The notes under the pieces are model-generated. The model had not been told where the DNA came from and ran no database searches. It worked only from the letters and a program-made list of their open reading frames with translations. The position numbers were made by a program, and so were the translations under genes. A DNA stretch of 64,000 bases from Hydrogenobaculum sp. Y04AAS1 (GTDB lineage: Bacteria > Aquificota > Aquificia > Aquificales > Aquificaceae), in assembly GCF_000020785.1 (NCBI RefSeq), contig NC_011126.1, positions 1,364,001 through 1,428,000 on the forward strand. The letters run 5' to 3'. Positions 8,487 through 17,012 of the stretch are shown piece after piece (within the stretch, counting starts at the first letter, position 1; every line of letters starts with the position of its first letter).

Positions 8487-8492
8487 TATAAT
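8487..8492 (+). promoter_or_regulatory. -10 TATAAT of the thioredoxin-reductase-like gene
   Basis: TATAAT lies 28 nt before the start. A Shine-Dalgarno sequence (AGGAG) sits in the short leader, so this is a conventional leadered promoter. No convincing -35 was found. Confidence 0.5.
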
Positions 8493-8520
8493 ATTTATTT
8501 AGCTTTTTAGGAGTGAAGAT

Positions 8521-9489
8521 ATGGAATTGATGCTTGGTAATCAAGATAAGGTATACGATGTAATTATAATAGGTGCAGGTCCGGCTGGTGCTTCCGCCGC
8601 TATTTATACCGCTAGGGCTGGTCTATCTACGTTGGTGCTATATAGGGCTGAAGCTGACGGAGCTTTGGGCGTTACTCAAAAAATAGAAAACTACCCCGGC
8701 ATAAGAGGTCCTTTGACGGGTTTTGAGCTTTTAAAACTAATGAGAGATCACGCTAAAGCCTTTGGTGCAGAATTTCAAAGAGGTAAAGTTATAGCCACAT
8801 CTTTAGAAGATGAGATTAAAAGCGTTTATACAATAGAGGGAAAAGAATACAAAGGAAGGGCTATCATAGTCTCTTCCGGGGCTATGGAAAGGGTCCACAA
8901 GTTTCCCGGTGAAGAGGAGTTTTTGGGCAAAGGAGTATCTTACTGCGGTGTTTGTGACGCGGCTTTTTTCAAAGATAGACTGGTGGCCGTTGTAGGTGAT
9001 GATGATTATGGTCTAGAAGAGGCGGAGTTTATCGCCCGTTTTGCTTCAAAGGTTTATTTTGTAGTACCCTCTTCTAAGATTAGAGCACCTCAAGAAGAGA
9101 TCGAGCATTTTTTAAGCCTTCCAAACGTAGAGATACTTCTTCATACAAGACCTGTTAAAATTGTTGGCGATAGTCTTGTAAAAGGGCTTCATGTGAAAAA
9201 GCTATCCGCTGGTGAGGAAACCACGTTGGAAGTAGATGGTGTTTTTATATTTATAGGTGGTAATAAACCTTCTGTGGATTTTCTCATGGGGCAAGTTAAG
9301 ATGAATGAGCACGGTTGTCTTGAAATAAACGAAGAGATGATGACTTCTGTACCAGGAGTATTTGCTGCCGGTGATATATTATGCACCAACATAAAACAAG
9401 CTGTTATAGCGGCTGCCGACGGGGTAAAAGCGGCTTTGGCTGTTGATAAGTACCTAAACAAAAAATCTAAAATTACATCTCAGTGGTAA
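8521..9489 (+). CDS. Thioredoxin-reductase-like flavoprotein with altered NAD(P)H site
   Basis: 322 residues, normal for low-molecular-weight thioredoxin reductase. The FAD site GAGPAG is at 18-23, the redox-active CGVC at 142-145 and the second FAD motif AAGDI near the C-terminus. The nucleotide-binding motif that should read GxGxxA is GDDDYG (159-164), and the HRRxxxR that reads the NADPH phosphate is replaced by VPSSKIR (182-188). It may use NADH poorly or another donor such as reduced ferredoxin, as in the known ferredoxin-dependent flavin thioredoxin reductases, which also lack these motifs. Its neighbour is a protein disulfide oxidoreductase, a plausible substrate. Confidence 0.88.
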   Translation: MELMLGNQDKVYDVIIIGAGPAGASAAIYTARAGLSTLVLYRAEADGALGVTQKIENYPGIRGPLTGFELLKLMRDHAKAFGAEFQRGKVIATSLEDEIKSVYTIEGKEYKGRAIIVSSGAMERVHKFPGEEEFLGKGVSYCGVCDAAFFKDRLVAVVGDDDYGLEEAEFIARFASKVYFVVPSSKIRAPQEEIEHFLSLPNVEILLHTRPVKIVGDSLVKGLHVKKLSAGEETTLEVDGVFIFIGGNKPSVDFLMGQVKMNEHGCLEINEEMMTSVPGVFAAGDILCTNIKQAVIAAADGVKAALAVDKYLNKKSKITSQW

Positions 9490-9502
9490 TAAAGGGGGTT
9501 AT

Positions 9503-9946
9503 ATGAAACATCTTACTAAGAAGCAATTGGAAGAGTTGAAGAAAAGGCTTTTGGAAGAAAGGGCAAAGATAGTAGCCAGATACAACGAAAAATTAGAAGT
9601 TCAGAAACGTGTATCCGAAGAGGCAAAAGAGCCTCAAGATTTAGAGGATTTGGGCCAAATAAACTATACAGAAGAGCTTTTAGAGTCTCTTTCTCAAAGG
9701 GATATGGAAGTACTCAAAGAAATAGAAGCGGCTCTAAAGCGTATTGAAAATGGGACTTACGGTATATGCGAATGGACTGGAGAGTTGATACCTTATGAAA
9801 GACTAAAAGCTATACCCTGGACAAGGTTCACCGCAAAAGGGGCCGAAGAATACGAAGAGACTATGGGTACATCAATGACCAACAACACATATGAGCCACC
9901 TGTAGAAGATATAACTATAGAAAGGGATGATATAGGGGAAGACTGA
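9503..9946 (+). CDS. DksA/TraR-family protein with a degenerate zinc finger
   Basis: 147 residues. A long N-terminal coiled coil (about 5-80) is followed by the DksA-type C-terminal motif GTYGICEWTGELIPYERL. Of the four cysteines that hold zinc in classic DksA only C89 remains; the others are replaced in EWT and TRFTAKG. The acidic tip and length still fit a secondary-channel RNA polymerase regulator, and zinc-independent DksA paralogues are known. It is preceded by AAGGGGG. The C-terminal tail of about 30 residues is acidic. It is followed 2 bp later by gatA. Confidence 0.82.
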   Translation: MKHLTKKQLEELKKRLLEERAKIVARYNEKLEVQKRVSEEAKEPQDLEDLGQINYTEELLESLSQRDMEVLKEIEAALKRIENGTYGICEWTGELIPYERLKAIPWTRFTAKGAEEYEETMGTSMTNNTYEPPVEDITIERDDIGED

Positions 9947-9948
9947 AT

Positions 9949-11382
9949 ATGCTTTACAAAAATAGCGTTTCTTGGCTTTTAGAAAAAAAGATAAAACCCT
10001 CTGAGATATTGGAAAGTTTTAAGAAAAGAAAAGAGGCCTTTGAACCAACGATAAAAGCTTTTGTGACGGACCTATATGACCAAGCTTATGAAACGGCAAA
10101 AGCCTTAGACAATCAAACACCAAAAGGTAAGTTGTTTGGTATACCTATAGCTATAAAAGATAATATAAACGTTGATGGATTTCCCACTACTTGTTCCTCA
10201 AGGATGCTCCAAAACTATATATCTGTCTACGATGCTACGGTGATTAAAAGATTAAAACAAGAGGGAGCTATTATAGTAGGTAAGACCAACATGGATGAAT
10301 TTGCAATGGGTTCTTCTACAGAGTATTCAGCTTTTTTTCAAACAAAAAACCCTTGGAATATAGAGTATGTACCTGGGGGGTCTTCTGGAGGCTCTGCTTC
10401 TTCGGTAGGTGCCAGCATGGTGCCACTCTCTCTTGGTTCTGATACGGGCGGGTCTATAAGACAGCCAGCTTCTTTTTGTGGTGTTATAGGTTTAAAGCCC
10501 ACCTACGGTAGAGTATCAAGGTACGGTCTTGTGGCTTTTGCTTCTTCTTTGGACCAGATAGGGCCTTTTGGTAGATACACAAAAGATGTAGCTCTTCTTT
10601 TAGAAGTGATATCTGGTTACGATCCAAAAGATAGCACCAGTGTCAATGTAGAAGTTCCTTCTTTTTCTAAAAACCTAAAACCAAGGACAGAGTTAAGAGT
10701 TGGTATTCCGAAAGAGTTTATGGCTTACAAGATAGGCAAAGAAGTAGAAGAATCTTTTAAAAACTTTGTAAAGTTTTTAGAAGAAAACAAAGCCACCATA
10801 AAAGAAATATCTTTGCCACATATAGAGTACGCTATCCCAGTTTATTATATAATAGCACCAGCTGAAGCCTCTTCAAACTTAGCTAGGTTTGACGGGGTGA
10901 GATATGGCTATAGGGCGAAAGATTTTCAAGATCTCTTTGAACTTTATGCAAAAACAAGAGATGAAGGTTTTGGCCCTGAGGTCAAACGCCGTATCATGCT
11001 TGGGACTTATGTGCTTTCTTCTGGTTATTACGAAGCATATTATGGTAAAGCTATTGCAGTTAAAAATCTAATAAAAAGAGAATTTCAAGAAGCCCTAAAG
11101 GATGTGGATGTTATATTAAGCCCCACTTCTCCTACACCACCTTTTAAGTTTGGCGAGAAACTAAACGACCCAATATCGATGTATCTTTCTGATATATTTA
11201 CAGTTTCTGTAAATTTGGCAGAGCTCCCAGCGATATCTATACCATCTGGGTTTACAAAAGATGGACTGCCCATAGGTGTACAAATCATAGGAAGAGCTTT
11301 TGACGAGCAGACACTTTTGGATGTATCCTACGCTTGGGAGCAACATTTCCATCACTATGAGCGTATATCAAATGTATGCTAA
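9949..11382 (+). CDS. gatA: Glutamyl/aspartyl-tRNA amidotransferase subunit A
   Basis: 477 residues, full length. It is the amidase subunit of GatCAB, which releases ammonia from glutamine to convert Glu-tRNA(Gln) and Asp-tRNA(Asn). The amidase triad is intact: K70 (AIKDN), cis-Ser S145 (GGSSGGSA) and nucleophile S169 (DTGGSIRQP), with the spacing of characterised GatA enzymes. gatB and gatC are not in the window. The 3' end overlaps tsaB by 7 bp. Confidence 0.96.
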   Translation: MLYKNSVSWLLEKKIKPSEILESFKKRKEAFEPTIKAFVTDLYDQAYETAKALDNQTPKGKLFGIPIAIKDNINVDGFPTTCSSRMLQNYISVYDATVIKRLKQEGAIIVGKTNMDEFAMGSSTEYSAFFQTKNPWNIEYVPGGSSGGSASSVGASMVPLSLGSDTGGSIRQPASFCGVIGLKPTYGRVSRYGLVAFASSLDQIGPFGRYTKDVALLLEVISGYDPKDSTSVNVEVPSFSKNLKPRTELRVGIPKEFMAYKIGKEVEESFKNFVKFLEENKATIKEISLPHIEYAIPVYYIIAPAEASSNLARFDGVRYGYRAKDFQDLFELYAKTRDEGFGPEVKRRIMLGTYVLSSGYYEAYYGKAIAVKNLIKREFQEALKDVDVILSPTSPTPPFKFGEKLNDPISMYLSDIFTVSVNLAELPAISIPSGFTKDGLPIGVQIIGRAFDEQTLLDVSYAWEQHFHHYERISNVC

Positions 11383-11921
11383 CCTTAAGTTTGGATACTT
11401 CTAGTAGCAATGTATCTTTTTGTTTATTGAAAGACTCAAAACCAGTATTAAGCTTTTATAAAAAAACCAACGAAAAAACGTTGAGCTTATTGCCGTTTTT
11501 GTTTAATACTTTTGATATAAAACCAGCAGAGATAGATGCTTTTTTTGTATGTATAGGTATAGGTTATGCTACTCCGCTTAGAATAGGTATAAACTTTACA
11601 AAGGCCATATGTGTAGCCCTTGAAAAACCGATATACTCTTTTATAAACATAGATGCAGTGGCAAAAACAATGTTTTCAAAAGATAGCTTGTTTCTTTATA
11701 GAAAAGTTTCAAACGCCTATGTTGGTGCTTATTATGAGAAAGGATATAGAGTATCTGATATAGAAGAGTATAAAGAGCTTCCAGATGTCCCATCAAAAGA
11801 TATAGAAGAGTATGAACATATGTTTTCTTATCTTGGTTATGAGGCTTTTAAAGAGGAAAATCCAAGCGATATATTTTTTGTAGAACCTATATATACAAGA
11901 CCGCCTACAAGGGTCTTTTGA
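11376..11921 (+). CDS. tsaB: tRNA threonylcarbamoyladenosine synthesis protein TsaB
   Basis: 181 residues, somewhat shorter than E. coli TsaB. The ASKHA fold begins with LSLDTSSSNVSFCL. The usual GPGSFTGLRIG loop appears as GIGYATPLRIG, so the family motif is only half kept. TsaB scaffolds the TsaB-TsaD-TsaE complex that makes the t6A37 modification of ANN-decoding tRNAs. It overlaps gatA upstream and shares TGATG with the helicase downstream. Confidence 0.85.
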   Translation: MLTLSLDTSSSNVSFCLLKDSKPVLSFYKKTNEKTLSLLPFLFNTFDIKPAEIDAFFVCIGIGYATPLRIGINFTKAICVALEKPIYSFINIDAVAKTMFSKDSLFLYRKVSNAYVGAYYEKGYRVSDIEEYKELPDVPSKDIEEYEHMFSYLGYEAFKEENPSDIFFVEPIYTRPPTRVF

Positions 11922-14068
11922 TGAATGAAAGATTGCTAAAAGATCTTTTAGAAGGACTAAATGAAGAGCAGCGGAGGGTGGTTTTATCAAACGGAAAACC
12001 CATTTTGGTGGTGGCCGGGGCTGGTTCTGGTAAGACTAAAACGATAATACACAAAGCCCTTTATCTTATATTTAACCAAGAGTATAAGATAAGAGGAAGT
12101 AGGCTTTTGATGATAACCTTTACCAACAAAGCCGCCAACGAGATAAAAGAAAGGATACAAAAATACGCTAGTGTATTGGGTAAAAATATAAACATAGAAT
12201 GGATTGGTACGTTTCATTCTGTGGCTTCAAGAATTATAAGAAAACATCATGCAATATTTGGGCTTTCAAACGATTTTAGAGTGCTTGATGAAGAAGATTC
12301 AGTAAGGCTTTTCAAGAGCATATTAAAAGATCAAGATATAAAAAAAGATGAAGCTAAAAAGCTTTACATAGCTGTAAACCAAGCTATAGAAGGTATAAGA
12401 TTTTTAGACGAAGACAACAAGTTTGATAGAAAAGTGTTGGAACTTAAGGATATATTTTTAAACGCTATGATAGAGACAAGCGCTGTTACATTTTCATATC
12501 TTATGGGAGCTTTTAAGGATATGCTCCAAAAAGATGGGGCTTTTAGAAACTACTATCAGAATTTTTTTGATTATATCATAGTGGACGAGTTCCAAGATAC
12601 CAACACCGCTCAGTACGAGATAATAAAACACATATCAAAAAAAGACAACATATGCGTGATAGGAGACCCAAACCAATGCATTTACGAATGGCGTATGGCT
12701 CACCCAGACAACATAATAAGCTTTATAGAAGATTACAACCCAGAAATAATAAAATTAAACATAAACTATAGATCATCAAGCGAGATATTATCTTTAGCCA
12801 ATGATGTTTTAAAAAATTCAAAAGCCAAATGGAAAGAGCTGGTACCTATTTTAAAAAGTCATAAAAAAGAAAATCAAACTTATCCAAAACCTGTTATAAC
12901 GTTTCATCCAAACGAAGAAAAGGAAGCAGAGTGGATAGCTAAGAAAATAGAGGAACTTAGCAAAAGCGTACCATTGGAAGAAATAGCTATCCTTGTGAGA
13001 GTAAACTATATAACAAACTTTTTAGAACAAGCTCTTGTAAAAGCAAAGATCCCTCATAAGATAATAGGTGCTTTGAGATTTTTTCAAAGAAAAGAGATAA
13101 AAGATATACTAGCATACTTGCACCTTGCTATAAATCCAAAAGATAGCATATCTTTTCAAAGAGCTATAACAAATCCCAAAAGAGGCATAGGAGAAAAAAC
13201 GGTAGAGAAAATTATAAACCTCTCTAAGCAAAAATCTATAGACCTAATCCAAGCTACAAAGTATGTTTTAGGTAATAAGCTTTTTGAAGAAAACGACTTT
13301 ATAAAGGCTATGGAAAGATTGGTTTATAACTTGGAAAAGGGACAAGCTAAAGATAGAAATATATCTTTTTATGTGGAAAAGCTTATAAACGACATAAGAT
13401 ATTTTGAGTATTTGGAGCAAGAGTACAAAGAAGATTATCAAGAGCGCATCGATAACGTAAAGGAGCTTTTAAGATTTTTTGAAATAGAAGCCCAAAAACA
13501 TCAAGAAAATCAAAAAGAAAGGTTAAAAGAGCTTTTACAAGAGATTTCTTTAATGGAAGAAGATGAAAAAGACAACTCAAAAGCCGTTAAAATTATGACC
13601 GTTCACAAGGCAAAAGGTTTGGAGTTTGAAGCTGTTTTTATGCCAAGGCTTGAAAATGGTATACTTCCTCATTCTTCAGCTTTTAGCGATGTGCTTGATA
13701 TGGAAGAAGAAAGAAGACTTTTATACGTTGGTATTACAAGGGCAAAAAAGTATTTGTTTTTAAGTTATACTGCTGCTGGTAAAGTTAGCGATTTTATAAA
13801 CATTATGGACAAAACCTTGCTGGACACATCGTTTTTGCCTAAAGATACCCTTAAAGATCAAAAAGTAAGAACCCTAACCCATTACGAGCCTATATCTTAT
13901 AAAAGCTCAAAAAATAAAGTATCAAAAGTAGATATAAAAGTTGGAGATAGTGTATTTCACGAGGTTTTCGGAGAGGGCGTAGTTTTAAACATATCAAACG
14001 GCGTAGCAAATGTGAGATTTAAAGATAAAGATAGAACCATTGTAAAAGAATTTCTAAAACCTCTATGA
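11921..14068 (+). CDS. UvrD/PcrA/Rep superfamily 1A DNA helicase
   Basis: 715 residues from the ATG in the TGATG overlap with tsaB. A 3'-5' helicase for repair and replication restart. Walker A GAGSGKT is at 33-39 and ITFTNKAANEIKER is motif Ia. Motif II reads IVDEFQDT, motif III CVIGDPNQCIYEWR, and motifs V and VI are VHKAKGLEFE and RRLLYVGITRAKK. The last about 45 residues (HEVFGEGVV to VKEFLKPL) match the small C-terminal Tudor-like domain with which PcrA/UvrD contacts RNA polymerase. UvrD versus PcrA versus Rep cannot be decided here. Confidence 0.95.
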   Translation: MNERLLKDLLEGLNEEQRRVVLSNGKPILVVAGAGSGKTKTIIHKALYLIFNQEYKIRGSRLLMITFTNKAANEIKERIQKYASVLGKNINIEWIGTFHSVASRIIRKHHAIFGLSNDFRVLDEEDSVRLFKSILKDQDIKKDEAKKLYIAVNQAIEGIRFLDEDNKFDRKVLELKDIFLNAMIETSAVTFSYLMGAFKDMLQKDGAFRNYYQNFFDYIIVDEFQDTNTAQYEIIKHISKKDNICVIGDPNQCIYEWRMAHPDNIISFIEDYNPEIIKLNINYRSSSEILSLANDVLKNSKAKWKELVPILKSHKKENQTYPKPVITFHPNEEKEAEWIAKKIEELSKSVPLEEIAILVRVNYITNFLEQALVKAKIPHKIIGALRFFQRKEIKDILAYLHLAINPKDSISFQRAITNPKRGIGEKTVEKIINLSKQKSIDLIQATKYVLGNKLFEENDFIKAMERLVYNLEKGQAKDRNISFYVEKLINDIRYFEYLEQEYKEDYQERIDNVKELLRFFEIEAQKHQENQKERLKELLQEISLMEEDEKDNSKAVKIMTVHKAKGLEFEAVFMPRLENGILPHSSAFSDVLDMEEERRLLYVGITRAKKYLFLSYTAAGKVSDFINIMDKTLLDTSFLPKDTLKDQKVRTLTHYEPISYKSSKNKVSKVDIKVGDSVFHEVFGEGVVLNISNGVANVRFKDKDRTIVKEFLKPL

Positions 14069-15282
14069 GATTAAAAACTATAAAGCGTTTTGTTTTCAGG
14101 ATGTTTGAAGTTCCATCTTCTACTGCCTATAAAACTTACCAACCTATAAGCATATTTGTAGTGCTTTTATCTATAGTACTTGGGCTTCTCAACGAGTTTC
14201 ACGCTTTACATGAAGATCTTTACTCTATGGCTTTTGTGTTTGATTTTGCCGCATCTTTCGTAATAGCTTTTGAATATATATCAAAGCTTTGGCTTTCTAG
14301 CAATTTTACAAAAGACTTTTTAAAAAATAAAGATGAAGGTATTTTTATCGCTTTTTTAAAAGCGTTAAAACCAAAGCTTTTATGGATGTCAAAACCATCA
14401 TCTATAATAGATTTTATATCGATATTTCCAATATTCCATCCTTTGAGACTTGTTAGGATTGTTGTGCTGGTGGCTAGGTTTTTTAAAATCTCAATACAGT
14501 ATAAAGATTTGTATAAGACTTTATTTACACATATTACGGATATTATAAATGAGATACTTGGTATTTTGGTATTCATTTTCATAAGTCTTGCATCTTTGAT
14601 CATAATTTTATTCTCTGTAGAGAAAAATGCCCACAACCCTCATATGCACAATATTTTTGATGCTTTTTACCTTGCTATGATAACTGCTACCACGGTAGGA
14701 TATGGAGACATAACGCCTATTACCACCGTGGGAAGAATCGTTGCAATACTTATAGCACTTATCGGTTGGTTTTCTTTTTCCATTATCACCGCTTTTGTGA
14801 GCTCTGGGCTTATAAGATATATAAATTTGTTAAAAACAGGAGGTATAATAATGGCGGATTTAAAAGACCATGTAATAATAGCTGGATGGACGGAGACAAG
14901 CTCTTATATGATAGAAAAGTTAAAGCATAAAAAAGACAAGCCTTTAGTGGTGGTTATAAGCAATCAAGATTTAAACTTAGAAGGCGGATTTATATATAAA
15001 AAGGGGGACTTTGTTAAAGAGCAGGTGCTAAAGGATGTAAAAATAGAATTTGCTAGACAAATAAACATATTCCCAGAGCTTTTTCATGATCTTGATGCCG
15101 AGTCTATAGATGCAAGATCTATATTAACTGCTGTAGTAGCAAGAGGTTTAAACAAAGATATAAAGATAAATCTTCAGCTTTTAAAAATAGAAAATGCAAA
15201 GACTTTTAGAAGAAGAAACATAGCCGATGATATCATAGTGAGCGGTGAAATATTGGGAGATATGTTCTTAAAAGATTTATGA
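14065..15282 (+). CDS. Voltage-gated-type potassium channel with RCK-like C-terminal domain
   Basis: 405 residues. Six transmembrane segments are expected between about 25 and 250. An S4-like helix has Arg spaced along LRLVRIVVLVARFF (R128, R131, R138), and the pore signature TVGYGD is at 210-215. The cytoplasmic part from about 265 has the strand-helix start of an RCK/TrkA-N fold (HVIIAGWTETSSYMI), but the Gly-rich nucleotide motif is not conserved, so ligand binding may differ. Overall layout is like E. coli Kch. It overlaps the helicase by 4 bp. Confidence 0.92.
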   Translation: MRLKTIKRFVFRMFEVPSSTAYKTYQPISIFVVLLSIVLGLLNEFHALHEDLYSMAFVFDFAASFVIAFEYISKLWLSSNFTKDFLKNKDEGIFIAFLKALKPKLLWMSKPSSIIDFISIFPIFHPLRLVRIVVLVARFFKISIQYKDLYKTLFTHITDIINEILGILVFIFISLASLIIILFSVEKNAHNPHMHNIFDAFYLAMITATTVGYGDITPITTVGRIVAILIALIGWFSFSIITAFVSSGLIRYINLLKTGGIIMADLKDHVIIAGWTETSSYMIEKLKHKKDKPLVVVISNQDLNLEGGFIYKKGDFVKEQVLKDVKIEFARQINIFPELFHDLDAESIDARSILTAVVARGLNKDIKINLQLLKIENAKTFRRRNIADDIIVSGEILGDMFLKDL

Positions 15283-15288
15283 TAGAAT
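15283..15288 (+). promoter_or_regulatory. -10-like TAGAAT, 6 nt before the epimerase gene
   Basis: TAGAAT ends 6 nt ahead of the ATG and no Shine-Dalgarno sequence is present. It begins inside the channel gene's TGA region, so a leaderless internal transcript is likely. Confidence 0.45.
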
Positions 15289-15294
15289 ACTCTT

Positions 15295-16263
15295 ATGAAA
15301 ACCATACTTGTGACAGGGGCTGCCGGTTTTATAGGTTGGAAAGTATCTACGCTTCTTTTAGAAGAAGGCTATAACATTGTAGGCGTTGACAATATAAATG
15401 ATTATTACGATGTAAAAGTAAAACTTTGGAGGCTTGATACTCTTAAAAGCCATGAAAACTTCAAATTTTATCCTATAGATATAGAAAACAAACAAGCTCT
15501 TGAGGTGATATTTCAAGATAACCATATAGACGCCATAATAAATGAAGCAGCAAGGGCTGGTGTAAGATACTCTTTGGAAAATCCATTTGTGTACCTTTCT
15601 ACCAATACGCTTGGTGTTTTAAACCTTTTAGAGTTGGCAAAAAACTTTGGTACAAGGAAGTTTGTCCAAGCTTCTACATCTTCTTTGTATGCTGGTCAAA
15701 AGATGCCTTTTGTGGAAGAACTTCCGGTAAATACCCCAATATCTCCTTACGCTGCTTCTAAAAAAGGTGCTGAAGCTATGCTTTATAGCTATCACTATCT
15801 TTATGGGATAGATGTGTCTATACTAAGATATTTTACCGTGTATGGGCCTGCTGGAAGACCAGATATGTCTATATTTAGGTTTATAAAATGGATATACCAA
15901 GAAGAACCTATAGAGCTTTTTGGAGATGGTTCTCAATCAAGGGATTTTACATATATAGACGACATAGCAAAAGGTACCATAAAAGCCCTAAAACCACTTG
16001 GCTATGAAATCATAAACCTTGGCAACAACAAACCAGATAAACTTATCTATGCTATAGAACTTATTGAAAGTTATCTAGGCAAAAAAGCGAAGATAAATTA
16101 TAAAGAATTTCACAAAGCAGATATGATGGCCACTTGGGCTGATATCACAAAAGCTAAAAATCTTTTAGAATGGTCCCCTACGGTATCCTTGGAAGAAGGT
16201 ATCAAAAATGCCGTAGAATGGACTCTAAAAAACTGGGACTGGATAAAAGATGTAAAACTTTAA
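15295..16263 (+). CDS. NAD-dependent sugar-nucleotide epimerase/dehydratase
   Basis: 322 residues of the extended short-chain dehydrogenase family. The NAD site GAAGFIG is at 8-14, and the catalytic pair is Y152/K156 in PYAASKKG, preceded by the STSSLY segment holding the catalytic Ser/Thr. The substrate end contains GDGSQSRDFTYIDD, typical of UDP-sugar epimerases. Closest in pattern to UDP-glucuronate 4-epimerases, so probably UDP-galacturonate or related precursor supply for surface polysaccharide. The stop meets the convergent copper chaperone gene with no gap. Confidence 0.9.
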   Translation: MKTILVTGAAGFIGWKVSTLLLEEGYNIVGVDNINDYYDVKVKLWRLDTLKSHENFKFYPIDIENKQALEVIFQDNHIDAIINEAARAGVRYSLENPFVYLSTNTLGVLNLLELAKNFGTRKFVQASTSSLYAGQKMPFVEELPVNTPISPYAASKKGAEAMLYSYHYLYGIDVSILRYFTVYGPAGRPDMSIFRFIKWIYQEEPIELFGDGSQSRDFTYIDDIAKGTIKALKPLGYEIINLGNNKPDKLIYAIELIESYLGKKAKINYKEFHKADMMATWADITKAKNLLEWSPTVSLEEGIKNAVEWTLKNWDWIKDVKL

Positions 16264-16680
16264 TTATCTATCTTCCACAGGTGCAATAACTTTTTTCATA
16301 CCACTATATTTAAACTTAAGCCAAAGAGTTACTTTTTCTCCTTTTTTAAGAGGATGCTTTAAATCTATAAGCATGATGTGATAACTACCGGGTTTTAAGA
16401 TAATTGTTTGCCCCGGCTTTATCACAAATTTTCTTACTCTTACCATCTTCATCATTCCGTTTTTGGTTATGGTTTTATGAAGCTGTGTAATCCTTGATAC
16501 AGATGATTTTGCCCACAACAACACATCTTCAGAACTTCCCTTATTTTCTATCTTCATGTAAGCGGCGCTTACTTTTGAAGTAGGGGGCATAAGCCTAACC
16601 CAAAGGTCTTTGATCGCAATCTCTGGTTTTGCAAAAGCCGCACCACTTACAAGTGCCATTGCCAATAAAAGTTTTTTCAT
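16264..16680 (-). CDS. Periplasmic copper chaperone PCu(A)C
   Basis: 138 residues with a signal peptide (about 1-17, cut near AFA-KP). The Cu(I)-binding signature is present: H68, then Met residues M76/M77/M79, and the HxM pair H101/M103 in GSYHIMLID. PCu(A)C proteins deliver copper to the CuA or CuB centre of cytochrome c oxidase. The ribosome binding site is AAGGAGG. It stands alone on the minus strand with no oxidase or Sco gene next to it. Confidence 0.93.
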   Translation of the reverse strand: MKKLLLAMALVSGAAFAKPEIAIKDLWVRLMPPTSKVSAAYMKIENKGSSEDVLLWAKSSVSRITQLHKTITKNGMMKMVRVRKFVIKPGQTIILKPGSYHIMLIDLKHPLKKGEKVTLWLKFKYSGMKKVIAPVEDR

Positions 16681-16778
16681 AAAAACCTCCTTAAAATAAA
16701 ATTTAACTTTATTTTATCACAAATTTTTGTTTATTTTTATGCGTTGCAAACGGCCAATATGTTATTATCTTTATTGGT

Positions 16779-17012
16779 ATGATGAAAAAGGGTATGTTTA
16801 GTAAGATGGGCGATATAATGGTAAAAAGGTATATAGAGGATTTGGAGAAAGAGATCTCCCAAAAACCAGAGGACAAAGATCTTATATTTAAATTAGGCGT
16901 TGCCTATGTTAAAATAAACGATATAGATAAAGCACGGGAGTGCTACAAAAAGCTAAAAACTATGGATGAGGCTATGGCTAAAGAGCTTTTTGATATGATT
17001 TACGATATATGA
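16779..17012 (+). CDS. Small TPR-like protein
   Basis: 77 residues (starts MMKKG; an ATG at 16782 or at 16794 could also serve). Residues about 30-65 form one tetratricopeptide-like helical pair (DLIFKLGVAYVKINDIDKAR). No signal peptide. It overlaps the MFS transporter start by 4 bp, so it belongs to that operon. Function unknown; TPRs usually mediate protein contacts. Confidence 0.7.
   Translation: MMKKGMFSKMGDIMVKRYIEDLEKEISQKPEDKDLIFKLGVAYVKINDIDKARECYKKLKTMDEAMAKELFDMIYDI

Noticed and set aside
14220..14636. 138-codon minus-strand frame inside the potassium channel gene
   Set aside because: Antisense shadow of membrane-helix codons; no start signal.
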